From contig JABDBL010000008.1 of NCBI GenBank assembly GCA_013288645.1, positions 25,454 to 89,453 on the forward strand: DNA of 64,000 bases, written 5' to 3'. Below, piece by piece: positions 35,639 through 44,544 of this stretch; position 1 is the first letter of the stretch, and each line of letters opens with the position of its first letter. Source of the stretch: Candidatus Melainabacteria bacterium (GTDB lineage Bacteria; Cyanobacteriota; Vampirovibrionia; Obscuribacterales; Obscuribacteraceae). Below the pieces are notes generated by a model. It searched no databases and had not been told where the DNA came from. It worked only from the letters and a program-made list of their open reading frames with translations. Both the position numbers and the translations under genes were made by a program.

Positions 35639-38600
35639 TTACTCAATTTCGTCTTTTTCATCAGTGGTAGTAGAGACAGCCTCTTTACTGAATTCATCAA
35701 CAAATGTTTCTATTCGCCTCATTACCGCAGAGGTAGACGCTTTTTCTTCGCCTGATTCGGGGACTATATTAATGAGGTCAGTAGCTAACGACTGCCAATT
35801 ATTGGAAGACGGAAAGCCGTTTTCTAAAACCATTTCTAAATTTTTGTAAGTACTGCTTGCAGAGAAGACGTTTCTTGTTTCAGTATTTATAAATGCAGTG
35901 GTTGTTTCATTCTCATCTACATAAGCTTCGTCGATAAGTTCATTTGGATCTTCAATGTCATCTATAAGAGATGTTTGAAGCAAATCATCGCTTTGCTGAC
36001 GTCTCTTTTGTCCATAGACCAAAGGAGGTAAAATGGGGGTTATTGATGGAATTGTTGCCGGCTCATAATCGCCAGCTGGTATTTCGAGCAACTTTGTGCC
36101 GTCATTTTGCTCAAATTCATGGACATGGGAGACCAAATATTTTTCTGCCAAACTATTTACTTGGGGCGCTGAGCAGATTTTGTCGTCGATCGATTCGAAA
36201 GTATCTACAATTTTTCCTAGTGTGACTTCAAACCCTAAGCCGCGTATTTCGCAGCACAGACCATCAAAAGCGGCAGTTCTGCCACCGGTTGCTATATTTC
36301 TGCCTTGTACTATGTCGGCATATGCCTGATGACGTCCATCAATATCATCTGCTTTAACAGTCATCATTTCTTGCAATACATTTGCTGCGCCATAAGATTG
36401 AATAGCCCAGACTTCCATTTCTCCCATTCGCTGACCACCATGATTGGCTTTCCCACCTACCGGTTGCTGAGTAACGGCAGCATAAGGGCCACCCAGTCCA
36501 GAGCGGGCATTTATCTTGTGCAGGACTAATTGATTGAGTTTGAGCATATATTGTCTTCCGATCAAAACAGGCTGATCGAAAGGTGCACCGGTGCGACCAT
36601 CGTATAAGGTAACTTTTCCGTTATCTCCCAGCCAACGATAACCAGGTAATGATTTCGCTTCCTTGAGTGCGTCCATAACTAGATTGTAGGAAGCATCAGC
36701 ATTTTGTGACTCATCAAATTGATGAATGCGATAATAGCGATTTAAGATGTCGGCATAAAGACCTAGTTGTGTGTCAAAAACTTGTCCCACATTCATACGA
36801 CTTGGCACACCCAAAGGATTTAAAATTATATCGACTGGTGTACCATCAGGTAAAAATGGCATGTCTTCATCAGCTAAAATAAGCGACACTATACCTTTAT
36901 TGCCATGGCGTCCAGCTAACTTATCCCCTGCTTCAATAGGACAAAGGCTAGCTACTAGAATTTCTATTTCGCAAATTACGCCGGGTTTTAATTCAGGCGT
37001 TGTTTCTTGAGTGAATATACGCACATCAATAACTCTTCCCCCAGAGCCGTGCGGAACGCGCAAACTTGAATCTGCCATTTCATCGGCAACTTTACCGAAT
37101 ATCGCTTGTAGAAGCTCTTCTTCAGCATTCAAAGCTTTATGCTCTTTCGGAGATAACTTAGCAACAAGGATGTCGCCTGGTTTGACGAAGCTGCCGATTT
37201 TAGAAATACCACGTTCATCTAAATGTTCTAGGTCTTTGCTTGCTACATTCGGCAGTTCTGGAGTAAGTATTTCTGGACCGCGTAAAGTTTGAAAAACCGA
37301 AATAGAATGTTTTTCTATTTCTATATGGCTAAGCTTTTGATCTTTAACGAGCCCTTTTCTAATAACAATAGCGTCTTCATAATTAAAGCCCTCCCAAGGA
37401 AGAAACGCCACCAACAAGTTTCGTCCTAAAGATAATTCCCCACTATTTATAGCGGCTCCATCAGCTATTACCTGACCAGCATCTACTCTATCGCCCACAG
37501 CAACATTTGGTCTTTGATCTAAAATAGTATTTTGATTAGTGCGATCGTAGCGAACTAGTGGATAGGAACGAGATTCACCACTAGCTTGAGCAATAACTAT
37601 TTCGTTTCCAGTTACTTTTGTCACTGTGCCAGTTCTTCTAGCTATAGCAGAATGACCTGATGAGCGCGCCACCATTTTTTCCATGCCAGTCCCGATACGT
37701 GGACGCTCAGGGCGAATCAAAGGCAGGGTTTGCTTCATCATACCTGCACCCATTAAGGCTCGATTAGCATCATCATGTTCTAAGAAGGGAATAAGGGCTG
37801 AGCCAACTGATATAAAACCTTGCGGAGCAATGGCAATAAAATTAACGTCTTCAGGTTCGACCTGATAGAAATTCTCACCTCTTCTAACTGTCACTGTAGG
37901 ACCAGCTACGCAATTATTTTCTATTCTTGAATCTGGTGGTGCTAGAGTATACAGTTTATCTTCCGCTGGACCTAAATAAACAATCTCATCAGTTAACTGT
38001 CCACCCACGACTTTTCGATAAGGGACTGTCATAAAGCCATCACCGTCTATACGGCAATAGGTAGCGAGATACCCTACGATACCGCAGCTTTTACCTTCTG
38101 AAGATTCAATTAAACACACACGCCCAATTTGACTCGGGTGCACATCTCTCATTTCCACAGGCGCTGAGTTAGCGTCAATACCACCAGGACCAAATGAGGT
38201 AATGCGGCGACGATGAGAAAGTTCTGAAAGAGGATTTTGTTGATCTAAATATTGCACTAATGGATTAGCTGTAAAAAACTTGTTGATAGCATTGACCAAG
38301 GGACGCGAATCTATAAGATCAGTAGCAGTAAAAGTTTCTGATTCATCTTTTAATTCCAATCTTCCTCTAACTGAACGAGCAATTTGCAACATCGCCGGTC
38401 TAACAGACCGCAAGAGCAGTTCGCCTACACCGCGCAGGTGCCGGTTTTCCAAGCTATCCATATTGTCGCACTCGCCCATACTCAAAGGCAGTCCCAATAT
38501 GTATTCAACTGCTGTAAGCAAGTCATTAGCATTTAATTGGAGAGAATCTTCTTCTAAAGATAATTTTTTATTGACACGCCTGCGTCCTAGTTGTCCAAGC

Positions 38601-39379
38601 GAATAACGTCTCTTTTCGGTTATTTCTTTTAAAGCGGCAGTACCACTGCTCGGTCCATTGCTGCCGTCCGGCTTCCATGCTCGTCCAATTAAAGTTAAAG
38701 CTTCAGTTTGGCTAATTTCTTTAAAATCAATTCGATTTATTGTAAGCAACCGACCCAATCTTTTATTTAGGGTAGGCCAATCAATACCCATAGCAGTTAA
38801 TAAGTTAGTGGCCGACACCCAGCTACGTTTTGGTAATTTAATCCGACACTTTGCCCGGCTTGTTTTAGAAGAACTTGTATCTAAATGCAATTCGATTGTT
38901 ACTGGTGCACCTTGTTCCGCTAGAATCAAGGTTTTATAGCTTGATGGTCCAGTGCTTTGATAATAGATGCCTGGCGCTCTTACTAATTGACCAAGGACAA
39001 CCCGTTCTGAACCGTTGATTACAAAGGTGCCTCTGTCTGTAATTACTGGCAAGTCAGCTAAATAACAAGTTGATTTGCGTAATTCATTTGTATTAGTATC
39101 TCTTAACCAGACATCGAGAAAGAGTCGCCTTGAGTAAGTCATATTTGTGCGTCGGGCTGACTCTGCTGAAGCAGGGTAGCCAGAGTCTGCGTGATAGTCT
39201 TCAAAGCGCCAATTTACCTTACCGTCAGGGCTTACGAAAGACATTTCAAAATGTCTACTAAAATCACTGGTAATTGGTGATATTTCGGCAAATAAATTGC
39301 CAATACTTTCTTCTAAGAAGCGTCTATAAGAACGCCTAGGAAATTCCGCTAAATCTGGTGGTTGAAAATAAAAACTCAT
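35639..39379 (-). CDS. Divergent RNA polymerase beta-subunit paralogue with C-terminal extension
   Basis: A complete 1246-residue RpoB-type protein. Catalytic blocks are conserved: FNYEDA (Glu668, Asp669), GDKLAGRHGNKGIVS (Lys820, Lys828), LNPLGVPSRMNVGQ (Arg861) and QQPVGGKANHGGQRMGEMEV. The near-universal IETPEGPNIG block reads IESSEGKSCG (424-433), and the rifamycin pocket has Thr394 for Ser531 and Ser431 for Asn568. About 190 acidic residues follow the usual C-terminus near 1056. No rpoC, rplJ or rplL is adjacent. The ATG overlaps the stop of the exported TPR gene. I read it as a second, specialised beta subunit, but the lineage's only RpoB cannot be excluded. Confidence 0.85.
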   Translation of the reverse strand: MSFYFQPPDLAEFPRRSYRRFLEESIGNLFAEISPITSDFSRHFEMSFVSPDGKVNWRFEDYHADSGYPASAESARRTNMTYSRRLFLDVWLRDTNTNELRKSTCYLADLPVITDRGTFVINGSERVVLGQLVRAPGIYYQSTGPSSYKTLILAEQGAPVTIELHLDTSSSKTSRAKCRIKLPKRSWVSATNLLTAMGIDWPTLNKRLGRLLTINRIDFKEISQTEALTLIGRAWKPDGSNGPSSGTAALKEITEKRRYSLGQLGRRRVNKKLSLEEDSLQLNANDLLTAVEYILGLPLSMGECDNMDSLENRHLRGVGELLLRSVRPAMLQIARSVRGRLELKDESETFTATDLIDSRPLVNAINKFFTANPLVQYLDQQNPLSELSHRRRITSFGPGGIDANSAPVEMRDVHPSQIGRVCLIESSEGKSCGIVGYLATYCRIDGDGFMTVPYRKVVGGQLTDEIVYLGPAEDKLYTLAPPDSRIENNCVAGPTVTVRRGENFYQVEPEDVNFIAIAPQGFISVGSALIPFLEHDDANRALMGAGMMKQTLPLIRPERPRIGTGMEKMVARSSGHSAIARRTGTVTKVTGNEIVIAQASGESRSYPLVRYDRTNQNTILDQRPNVAVGDRVDAGQVIADGAAINSGELSLGRNLLVAFLPWEGFNYEDAIVIRKGLVKDQKLSHIEIEKHSISVFQTLRGPEILTPELPNVASKDLEHLDERGISKIGSFVKPGDILVAKLSPKEHKALNAEEELLQAIFGKVADEMADSSLRVPHGSGGRVIDVRIFTQETTPELKPGVICEIEILVASLCPIEAGDKLAGRHGNKGIVSLILADEDMPFLPDGTPVDIILNPLGVPSRMNVGQVFDTQLGLYADILNRYYRIHQFDESQNADASYNLVMDALKEAKSLPGYRWLGDNGKVTLYDGRTGAPFDQPVLIGRQYMLKLNQLVLHKINARSGLGGPYAAVTQQPVGGKANHGGQRMGEMEVWAIQSYGAANVLQEMMTVKADDIDGRHQAYADIVQGRNIATGGRTAAFDGLCCEIRGLGFEVTLGKIVDTFESIDDKICSAPQVNSLAEKYLVSHVHEFEQNDGTKLLEIPAGDYEPATIPSITPILPPLVYGQKRRQQSDDLLQTSLIDDIEDPNELIDEAYVDENETTTAFINTETRNVFSASSTYKNLEMVLENGFPSSNNWQSLATDLINIVPESGEEKASTSAVMRRIETFVDEFSKEAVSTTTDEKDEIE

Positions 39380-41211
39380 TGATTGGCACCAATTGTGGTG
39401 TTTGATTGCGATTTTGAACTACTTATACCAGCAGGTCCTTTGTCGTTAGAAAGAGCTTGTTTATTGATATTTAAGGCTTGTGCTAAATCAGCAGCATAAT
39501 TTTTTTGGTCCGGAGCCAGAGCGCTGGCTATTCTAAATTCTGAAATTGCTTCTCCTATATCACCAGTGCTCATCAAGTCTACCGCTAAGTGATGATGCAT
39601 TTCAGAGTTTTCAAGATTATTGCTTACTAATTCTTTAAGAGTGATAATTGCTTGATCGTAATTGTGTGACGCTTCCAAAGCTTGTACTTTGTCGAGGATT
39701 ATATTTTTTTTCGCGTCGCTCACATTACCAGCATTGTCAAAGTTAGATTGCTGAGCGACAATGTTATTTGTATCCTGCTTTACAGAATTTTGGTTTATAG
39801 CGCTTGCATTTTGGCTGCTTCTCGCAGATGACTCTTGCAATGCTTTGATACGTGCAGCAGCTTCTCTATTGTTTTCTGGATCAATCAAAACGCATGTTAA
39901 GTAAGCTTGATGCGCGCCTTGCAAATCGCCACTTGCTTCTAGACATTCAGCCAAAGAAAACTGATATTGAGCATTTTTAGGCTCAATTCTTACTGCTTGG
40001 CTCATTTCTGTTAAAGCCTCTGGCCTCAAGTTTTGGCCCCATAAAGTGTTTGCAGCTTGCGCGTGTCTTTCTGCTTCCGCATGTTGATATGCGTTCTTTA
40101 AGCTTGCTTGTGCAACCGGTAATGCGGGATTATGAGGATCTAGAGCAACTACCTTCTTATATTCTAATTCTGCAGCGGGTAAGTCTCCGGTTAATTGCAG
40201 GCTTGACGCTAATCCCAAATGATTCTCGGCTATTTGAGGGTTAGCTGCTACTTGCTTGCGCCACAAATCGACTAAAGCAGCTCCAGTTACTTTGTCTTTA
40301 TTATCCAAAATTACTGCTTTGCGCATAAGACTGGCAGCTTGGCTTTGATCTTGCTTAGCTAGAGCAATGAAACCCAGCTGTCTATAAGCAGGAGCATAGT
40401 CAACCTCTTTAACAGTTGCTTGGCTATACCAGCTGGCGGCTGTATCTATCTGACCCAAACGATAAGCATAATCACCCATTTTTACAAAAGTGCGGGCAGA
40501 CTGTTCTAATTGCTCGGCTGCTTGATATTCTATTCCGGCTCCGCCGATGTCGCCTTGGGCTACAAGAGAATCTCCTAAACTCATTCTTTGTTCAGCTGAA
40601 TTTGGGTTAACACCCATTTTTATTAAAGAGTCAATGAGCAGCTTGCCTGCAAGCGCATTATCAGAAGCTGCTACCAGTGATTTTCTGGCGAAATGAGTAG
40701 CACTGGCAAAATCCTTTGCCGCTGATAGTTTTTGTCCATAAGCACAATAAGCTGCTGATAAATTTATACGGAATTGTTTATTCCCAGGATCTAATTGCAC
40801 AGCTTCTTCATGGGCGGCTATGGCTTCGTCAAATTTACCTGCATTTCCTAACTGAACACCCTTATTGTTAGCTGCTAAGGCTTGAATTTGTATTTGCTTG
40901 TCAGCCTTAGCCTGTTCAATTTCTTGCTGCCTGGCAGCTTTCTCTTGGCTGTTTTTACTTTGATTGCTATTTGAATCACCTTGGTTGTTCGAATTTGCTG
41001 CGGCTCTTTTGTAACGGCTGACCGGTGGTTGTATCTCTTGCCCATTCATTGGTTTGAATGAAGAAGAAGAGGAGGAAGAAGAGGAAGAAGAAGAGGAAGA
41101 AGAACGGTGGGGCAAACTTTGCGCAGACACTCGTGTAATGCTTAAGGAGGAGCTCAAACTAAGCATTAAAGGGAGAAATGCAATTATGATTTTTAAATTT
41201 GCTTGGTTCAT
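39376..41211 (-). CDS. Exported TPR protein with polyserine tract
   Basis: From the ATG at 41211, which precedes a clear signal peptide (KIIIAFLPLMLSLSSSLS), the protein has about 611 residues. A run of 15 serines follows the cleavage region, then a Gln/Asn-rich linker and about nine tetratricopeptide repeats: AIAAHEEAVQLDPGNKQFRI, AELEYKKVVALDPHNPALPV and AHQAYLTCVLIDPENNR. TPRs are protein-binding scaffolds, here outside the cytoplasm. Its stop overlaps the ATG of the RpoB-like gene (ATGA). A TTG-started extension to 41274 is less likely. Confidence 0.85.
   Translation of the reverse strand: MNQANLKIIIAFLPLMLSLSSSLSITRVSAQSLPHRSSSSSSSSSSSSSSSFKPMNGQEIQPPVSRYKRAAANSNNQGDSNSNQSKNSQEKAARQQEIEQAKADKQIQIQALAANNKGVQLGNAGKFDEAIAAHEEAVQLDPGNKQFRINLSAAYCAYGQKLSAAKDFASATHFARKSLVAASDNALAGKLLIDSLIKMGVNPNSAEQRMSLGDSLVAQGDIGGAGIEYQAAEQLEQSARTFVKMGDYAYRLGQIDTAASWYSQATVKEVDYAPAYRQLGFIALAKQDQSQAASLMRKAVILDNKDKVTGAALVDLWRKQVAANPQIAENHLGLASSLQLTGDLPAAELEYKKVVALDPHNPALPVAQASLKNAYQHAEAERHAQAANTLWGQNLRPEALTEMSQAVRIEPKNAQYQFSLAECLEASGDLQGAHQAYLTCVLIDPENNREAAARIKALQESSARSSQNASAINQNSVKQDTNNIVAQQSNFDNAGNVSDAKKNIILDKVQALEASHNYDQAIITLKELVSNNLENSEMHHHLAVDLMSTGDIGEAISEFRIASALAPDQKNYAADLAQALNINKQALSNDKGPAGISSSKSQSNTTIGANQ
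41058..41105 (-). repeat. Serine-codon triplet tract
   Basis: An impure run of TCT, TCC and related serine codons (read on the minus strand) of about 48 bases encodes 15 consecutive serines just after the signal peptide of the TPR protein. As a triplet repeat it can change length without shifting frame, so strain variation in linker length is plausible. Confidence 0.8.
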
Positions 41212-41533
41212 TGCTTGGGTTTCTTGAGTTTGGACAATTATTTCTTGTTTTATGTTTAAATCGACCCTTGCCAATAGGTTAACGATTAATAGGGGTTGCG
41301 GTCTATTGGGGTTTATCCCATGGCTTTCGTATAAATCCCATAATAATTCGCAAATATGGCACGTTGCTCAACTGGCATGATAAAAGCAATGTTATATAGA
41401 TACTCCGTGTGGAAACATATTTATAGTAGGTTTTGTATCCGGGTAATAGACATCAAATTTATACATACTATGTAGGCAAGGCTTTCAAAATTTGACACTG
41501 TTACAATAGGGAAAAATCAATCAGGCGGGGAAG
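41212..41533. other. Divergent intergenic region between TPR gene and response regulator
   Basis: About 320 AT-rich bases without a credible gene. It must contain the promoters of the TPR/RpoB-like unit and of the response-regulator gene. TTGACA near 41494 and TACAAT near 41503 are promoter-like words but too close together to be a -35/-10 pair. GGGTTTAT-type words recur around 41295-41335. No RNA gene was recognised. Confidence 0.4.
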
Positions 41534-42346
41534 TTGGAATCAGCAGTACCATCAAGTAGTAAACCATCAGCTTTTAGGCCGCGCACTATCATTTGTGAGC
41601 GGCATGAATTAATCAGATTTGGCTTAAAAAGGGTCATTTCTGAAGTATTGGATATTGCTGGCGAGGCGTCTGACGGCATGGCTGCCTATGAAATAGTCAA
41701 GCGGCTCCGCCCTGATTTTGTCATTTTGGACGTAGATTTAGACGTCCTAAATGGGGTGGAAGTGAGCAGACGTATCAACCAAGAATTGCCTGAATGCAAT
41801 ATTCTGGTTTTAACCGACTCGTATCATGCTACTAAGTATCACAATCAACTCTTACGAGCCGGAGCGAGGGGATTTTGTTTAAAAAGCTCAGGTCCTAGGA
41901 CTTTATTTGAGGCTATTGAGCAAGTGACCAGATCACTTCCTTATTGTGACCCTAAAATTACCCAATTAGTAAAGCAAGTCCCGGTTATATCCGCGCCAAA
42001 TACCAATTTAACTGATAGAGAGATTGAAGTTCTGATACGGTTGGATTTGCGCAACAAAGAAATTTCAGAAGAACTGAACATGAAGCTTCGTACTGTAGAA
42101 AAGCATATAGAGTGTATCTTAGCTAAATTGAAAGTATCTACCCGCACTGGTGCTGCTCTGAAAGCTGTGCAATTGGGTTATGTACTCTTACCTAAAATGC
42201 CCACAAGAGATCCTGTCACTGGGGTTTCGCATGAACAAACTTTGGCTGAATTACAAGCAGAATTGTCCATTGCCAATGATCATCTTAAAGCGCTGCTTAA
42301 GCAGAATGATTTGTTGAAACAAGCGTTGAATCAAAAGCCTCAATAA
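41534..42346 (+). CDS. NarL/FixJ-type response regulator
   Basis: A 270-residue regulator. The receiver domain (1-130) has the phosphoacceptor Asp in FVILDVDLDVLNG and the conserved Lys in FCLKSS. The usual acidic pair is altered to CERHE, so metal binding may be weakened. A LuxR HTH follows (LTDREIEVLIRLDLRNKEIS, then KHIECILAKLKVSTR). The last 35 residues form a coiled coil (LAELQAELSIANDHLKALLK). The start is TTG at 41534 with a G-rich Shine-Dalgarno (GGGGAAG). The next gene begins two bases after its stop. No cognate kinase is near. Confidence 0.88.
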   Translation: MESAVPSSSKPSAFRPRTIICERHELIRFGLKRVISEVLDIAGEASDGMAAYEIVKRLRPDFVILDVDLDVLNGVEVSRRINQELPECNILVLTDSYHATKYHNQLLRAGARGFCLKSSGPRTLFEAIEQVTRSLPYCDPKITQLVKQVPVISAPNTNLTDREIEVLIRLDLRNKEISEELNMKLRTVEKHIECILAKLKVSTRTGAALKAVQLGYVLLPKMPTRDPVTGVSHEQTLAELQAELSIANDHLKALLKQNDLLKQALNQKPQ

Positions 42347-42348
42347 TT

Positions 42349-43335
42349 ATGTTCAAAGAAAGGTATTCAAAAACTGCGCAGACAGGCAGACATTTTATCC
42401 TCCCTTTCTTTTTAATGATTTGTGTGACTTCTAGCACTCTGCCGCTTTATGCCGCGGATTTGGCAGAGCCTAGTTCTCCCAAAGCTGATGCCGATATTAA
42501 TACGGGAGCCAAAGTAAAAAGCCGAATTGAGCCACCATTCAAAATAACCGGTTCTTTTAGCCGCCGCTTTCAAGCATATTCAGGCATGACCAGCACCTCC
42601 GAATTTATAACAAATCTACTATTGCATTACACTTTGAAAAAGCTATTCGGGGGCAAAATTAAAGTCAGGATAAAAACTTATAGCTTCACAGATTTATGGT
42701 ACTTAAAAGTAAAAAAAGCCAAAATTAGTTTAATAGGTAGTCATTACAAAGATATTCCTCTAGGCAAAGTAGAAGTGGAAAGCCAGACACCATTTTGGTT
42801 TGTCTTTAAGCATAGACGTCTGGAAGTAAAAAACCCATCGCTATTTAGTTTTAAAATGTCGGTCAGCGAAAGCGAATTGGATCAAATCTTACATAGTCCA
42901 AAAGTAACTAATTCATTAAAAGCACTAAGACTTGATTTAACTAATATTGGTCCAGGTGCAGGTGAGCAAAGAATTCAAATGCATGAGCCTCAAGTGACGA
43001 TCAATGACGATTCAATCATGGTCAAAGCCAGACTAATCACGCAGGGAGCCGATCCGTCAACAGCAGTGCTTATGACTATAACTGGTAAGCCTAAATTGCA
43101 CGGCAACGACTGTATTGTTTTAGAAGAAGTGAAAATAGATTCTGAAGATATTACTGATCCTGAAAAATTTTCTAAATTTGTAGAAAATTTGATTAATCCG
43201 CTCATTAACTTACATCGCTTTGATAAAGCCAATTTTGCTCTCCGTTTGGATGACATAAGTGTTAAGTCAAAATCACTCTCAGTAGCTGGGCGGCTTATAA
43301 TAGGACCACGTGTCCAGAACAAAGCGCTGAACTAA
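42349..43335 (+). CDS. DUF2993/LmeA-like exported lipid-binding protein
   Basis: A 328-residue protein with a signal peptide (FILPFFLMICVTSSTLPLYA). A DUF2993 domain follows: KIKVRIKTYSFTDLWYLKVK, then IPLGKVEVESQTPFWF and LSVAGRLIIGPR at the end. This family, common in Cyanobacteria and Actinobacteria (LmeA), forms a lipid-binding tube; LmeA binds phosphatidylinositol. In this lineage it probably handles envelope lipids. It starts two bases after the response-regulator stop, so the two are very likely cotranscribed. Confidence 0.8.
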   Translation: MFKERYSKTAQTGRHFILPFFLMICVTSSTLPLYAADLAEPSSPKADADINTGAKVKSRIEPPFKITGSFSRRFQAYSGMTSTSEFITNLLLHYTLKKLFGGKIKVRIKTYSFTDLWYLKVKKAKISLIGSHYKDIPLGKVEVESQTPFWFVFKHRRLEVKNPSLFSFKMSVSESELDQILHSPKVTNSLKALRLDLTNIGPGAGEQRIQMHEPQVTINDDSIMVKARLITQGADPSTAVLMTITGKPKLHGNDCIVLEEVKIDSEDITDPEKFSKFVENLINPLINLHRFDKANFALRLDDISVKSKSLSVAGRLIIGPRVQNKALN

Positions 43336-43431
43336 TATGGTAGACTTAGTCGATAGGCTATAAGCAAATCTAATCAGGTTTCTGGTCCTATTTGCTGTTT
43401 TTATAAATTTGTCATTATGTTGGTTATTGAA

Positions 43432-43656
43432 ATGAAAGAAGGAATCCATCCACAGTATTTTGATGTAACTGCCACCTGCGTTTGTGGTAACCAGGTTTTA
43501 CTTGGTTCGACAAAAAACCAAATTCGGGTTGAAATTTGCAGCAACTGTCATCCTTTCTATTCGGGTACACAAAAAATTGTTGATACCGAAGGACGGGTAG
43601 ACCGTTTTGTCAAAAGATATAAATTGGATAAGAATGGCGAGAAAGCTGCCAAATAG
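43432..43656 (+). CDS. rpmE: 50S ribosomal protein L31
   Basis: A zinc-type L31 of the large ribosomal subunit. MKEGIHPQYFDVTATC is the standard start, so I choose the ATG at 43432; an ATG at 43417 would add five residues. The zinc ligands are CVCG and CSNCHPFYSG, the four-Cys pattern of the C+ form, which zinc-starved cells replace. The product has 74 residues. It is separated from the DUF2993 gene by about 95 bases and probably has its own promoter. Confidence 0.93.
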   Translation: MKEGIHPQYFDVTATCVCGNQVLLGSTKNQIRVEICSNCHPFYSGTQKIVDTEGRVDRFVKRYKLDKNGEKAAK

Positions 43657-43882
43657 TTACACTTATTACTGTAATTCTTAACCATAAGCAAAAGTTAATC
43701 ACCGATATTATATATCTTTTCTCTTGACGTTCTTGTTGAGCTAAACAGGCTGTGTTTTTGTCATTTGGGCAAAACGAGCTCATTAGCTATTCAAATATGC
43801 TTTTAATTAGACAAGCTTTTAGTAAAGAACCATAATTGAAAGTTGGATAATCCCTGCCAATAAATTGCGGTGCTGAATAATC

Positions 43883-44143
43883 TTGTTCAGAGCAAAGAAA
43901 TCAGAAATCCAACGTCGTGCTAAGCGTTTATTAAGCGCATTTGCCAGTGAAACTCGTAGGCGAAATTCGATGTGCTGCAAAAGAAAGGTAATAAGAGCCC
44001 ATTATGAAAATGGGCATTTGATCGTAAAAGAAGATTTTGTTAGATTGCCTAATTTATACGCGTCAAATTTGCAATTTCAAATTGTCAATAATTTGTTTAG
44101 TGTTTTAAAAAATCAATTGCGCGCCAAGAGGTATCGGACTTGA
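43883..44143 (+). CDS. Doubtful small basic protein
   Basis: An open frame of 86 codons beginning at a TTG without a Shine-Dalgarno. An internal ATG at 43970, preceded by TAGGCGA, would give 57 residues, including VIRAHYENGHLIVKEDF. The composition is basic with few motifs. Its stop overlaps the TTG of the next gene by three bases, the only contextual support. The preceding 226 bases (43657-43882) show no feature. It may not be a gene. Confidence 0.35.
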   Translation: MFRAKKSEIQRRAKRLLSAFASETRRRNSMCCKRKVIRAHYENGHLIVKEDFVRLPNLYASNLQFQIVNNLFSVLKNQLRAKRYRT

Positions 44144-44544
44144 TTAGATTGCTACCAGCTGTAGTGGCAGTATTTCTTATGCTAATATTTTTAGCCGCTA
44201 ATCAAGCTATTATTTCACATCAGGCGAGCAAAGATATTGCTACCCTGCCAAATGCGAAGACTTATATGTCTCCGGCTATAGAACCTGTTTCTATAGACAA
44301 TGATCAGCGCGGTGCTCATTCATATTTTCTCCCTGCCCGCATATTCAGCGCTAGATATTCTACTAATGGTGGTGCTCTAGCGGTCAGTCAGTCTAAAGAG
44401 AATCCGGAAAATTGTGTGAATCCTTCGAATGCTGTTCAAGGGACGCCTATGCGTGCTAACGCTCAGGATTTATTGCGCTCAGGTTATTTACGTGACAATA
44501 CAGCTGTCTATAAGCCCGACTTTGGTGCTTCTGGCAAAAACTAA
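44140..44544 (+). CDS. Signal-anchored protein of unknown function
   Basis: A 134-residue protein from a TTG at 44140, supported by AAGAGG about 9 bases upstream. One N-terminal membrane segment (LLPAVVAVFLMLIFLAANQA) anchors a soluble, apparently disordered extracytoplasmic tail with a short Cys-containing part (ENPENCVNPSNAVQG). No family was recognised. It is convergent with cdaA, and the two ends overlap by four bases. Confidence 0.55.
   Translation: MIRLLPAVVAVFLMLIFLAANQAIISHQASKDIATLPNAKTYMSPAIEPVSIDNDQRGAHSYFLPARIFSARYSTNGGALAVSQSKENPENCVNPSNAVQGTPMRANAQDLLRSGYLRDNTAVYKPDFGASGKN

Noticed and set aside
41490-41512. Promoter made of TTGACA and TACAAT
   Set aside because: The two words nearly touch, so they cannot serve as a -35/-10 pair.
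43657-43882. Possible tRNA or small RNA between rpmE and the next gene
   Set aside because: No cloverleaf, T-loop or anticodon arm could be drawn; the region is simply AT-rich.
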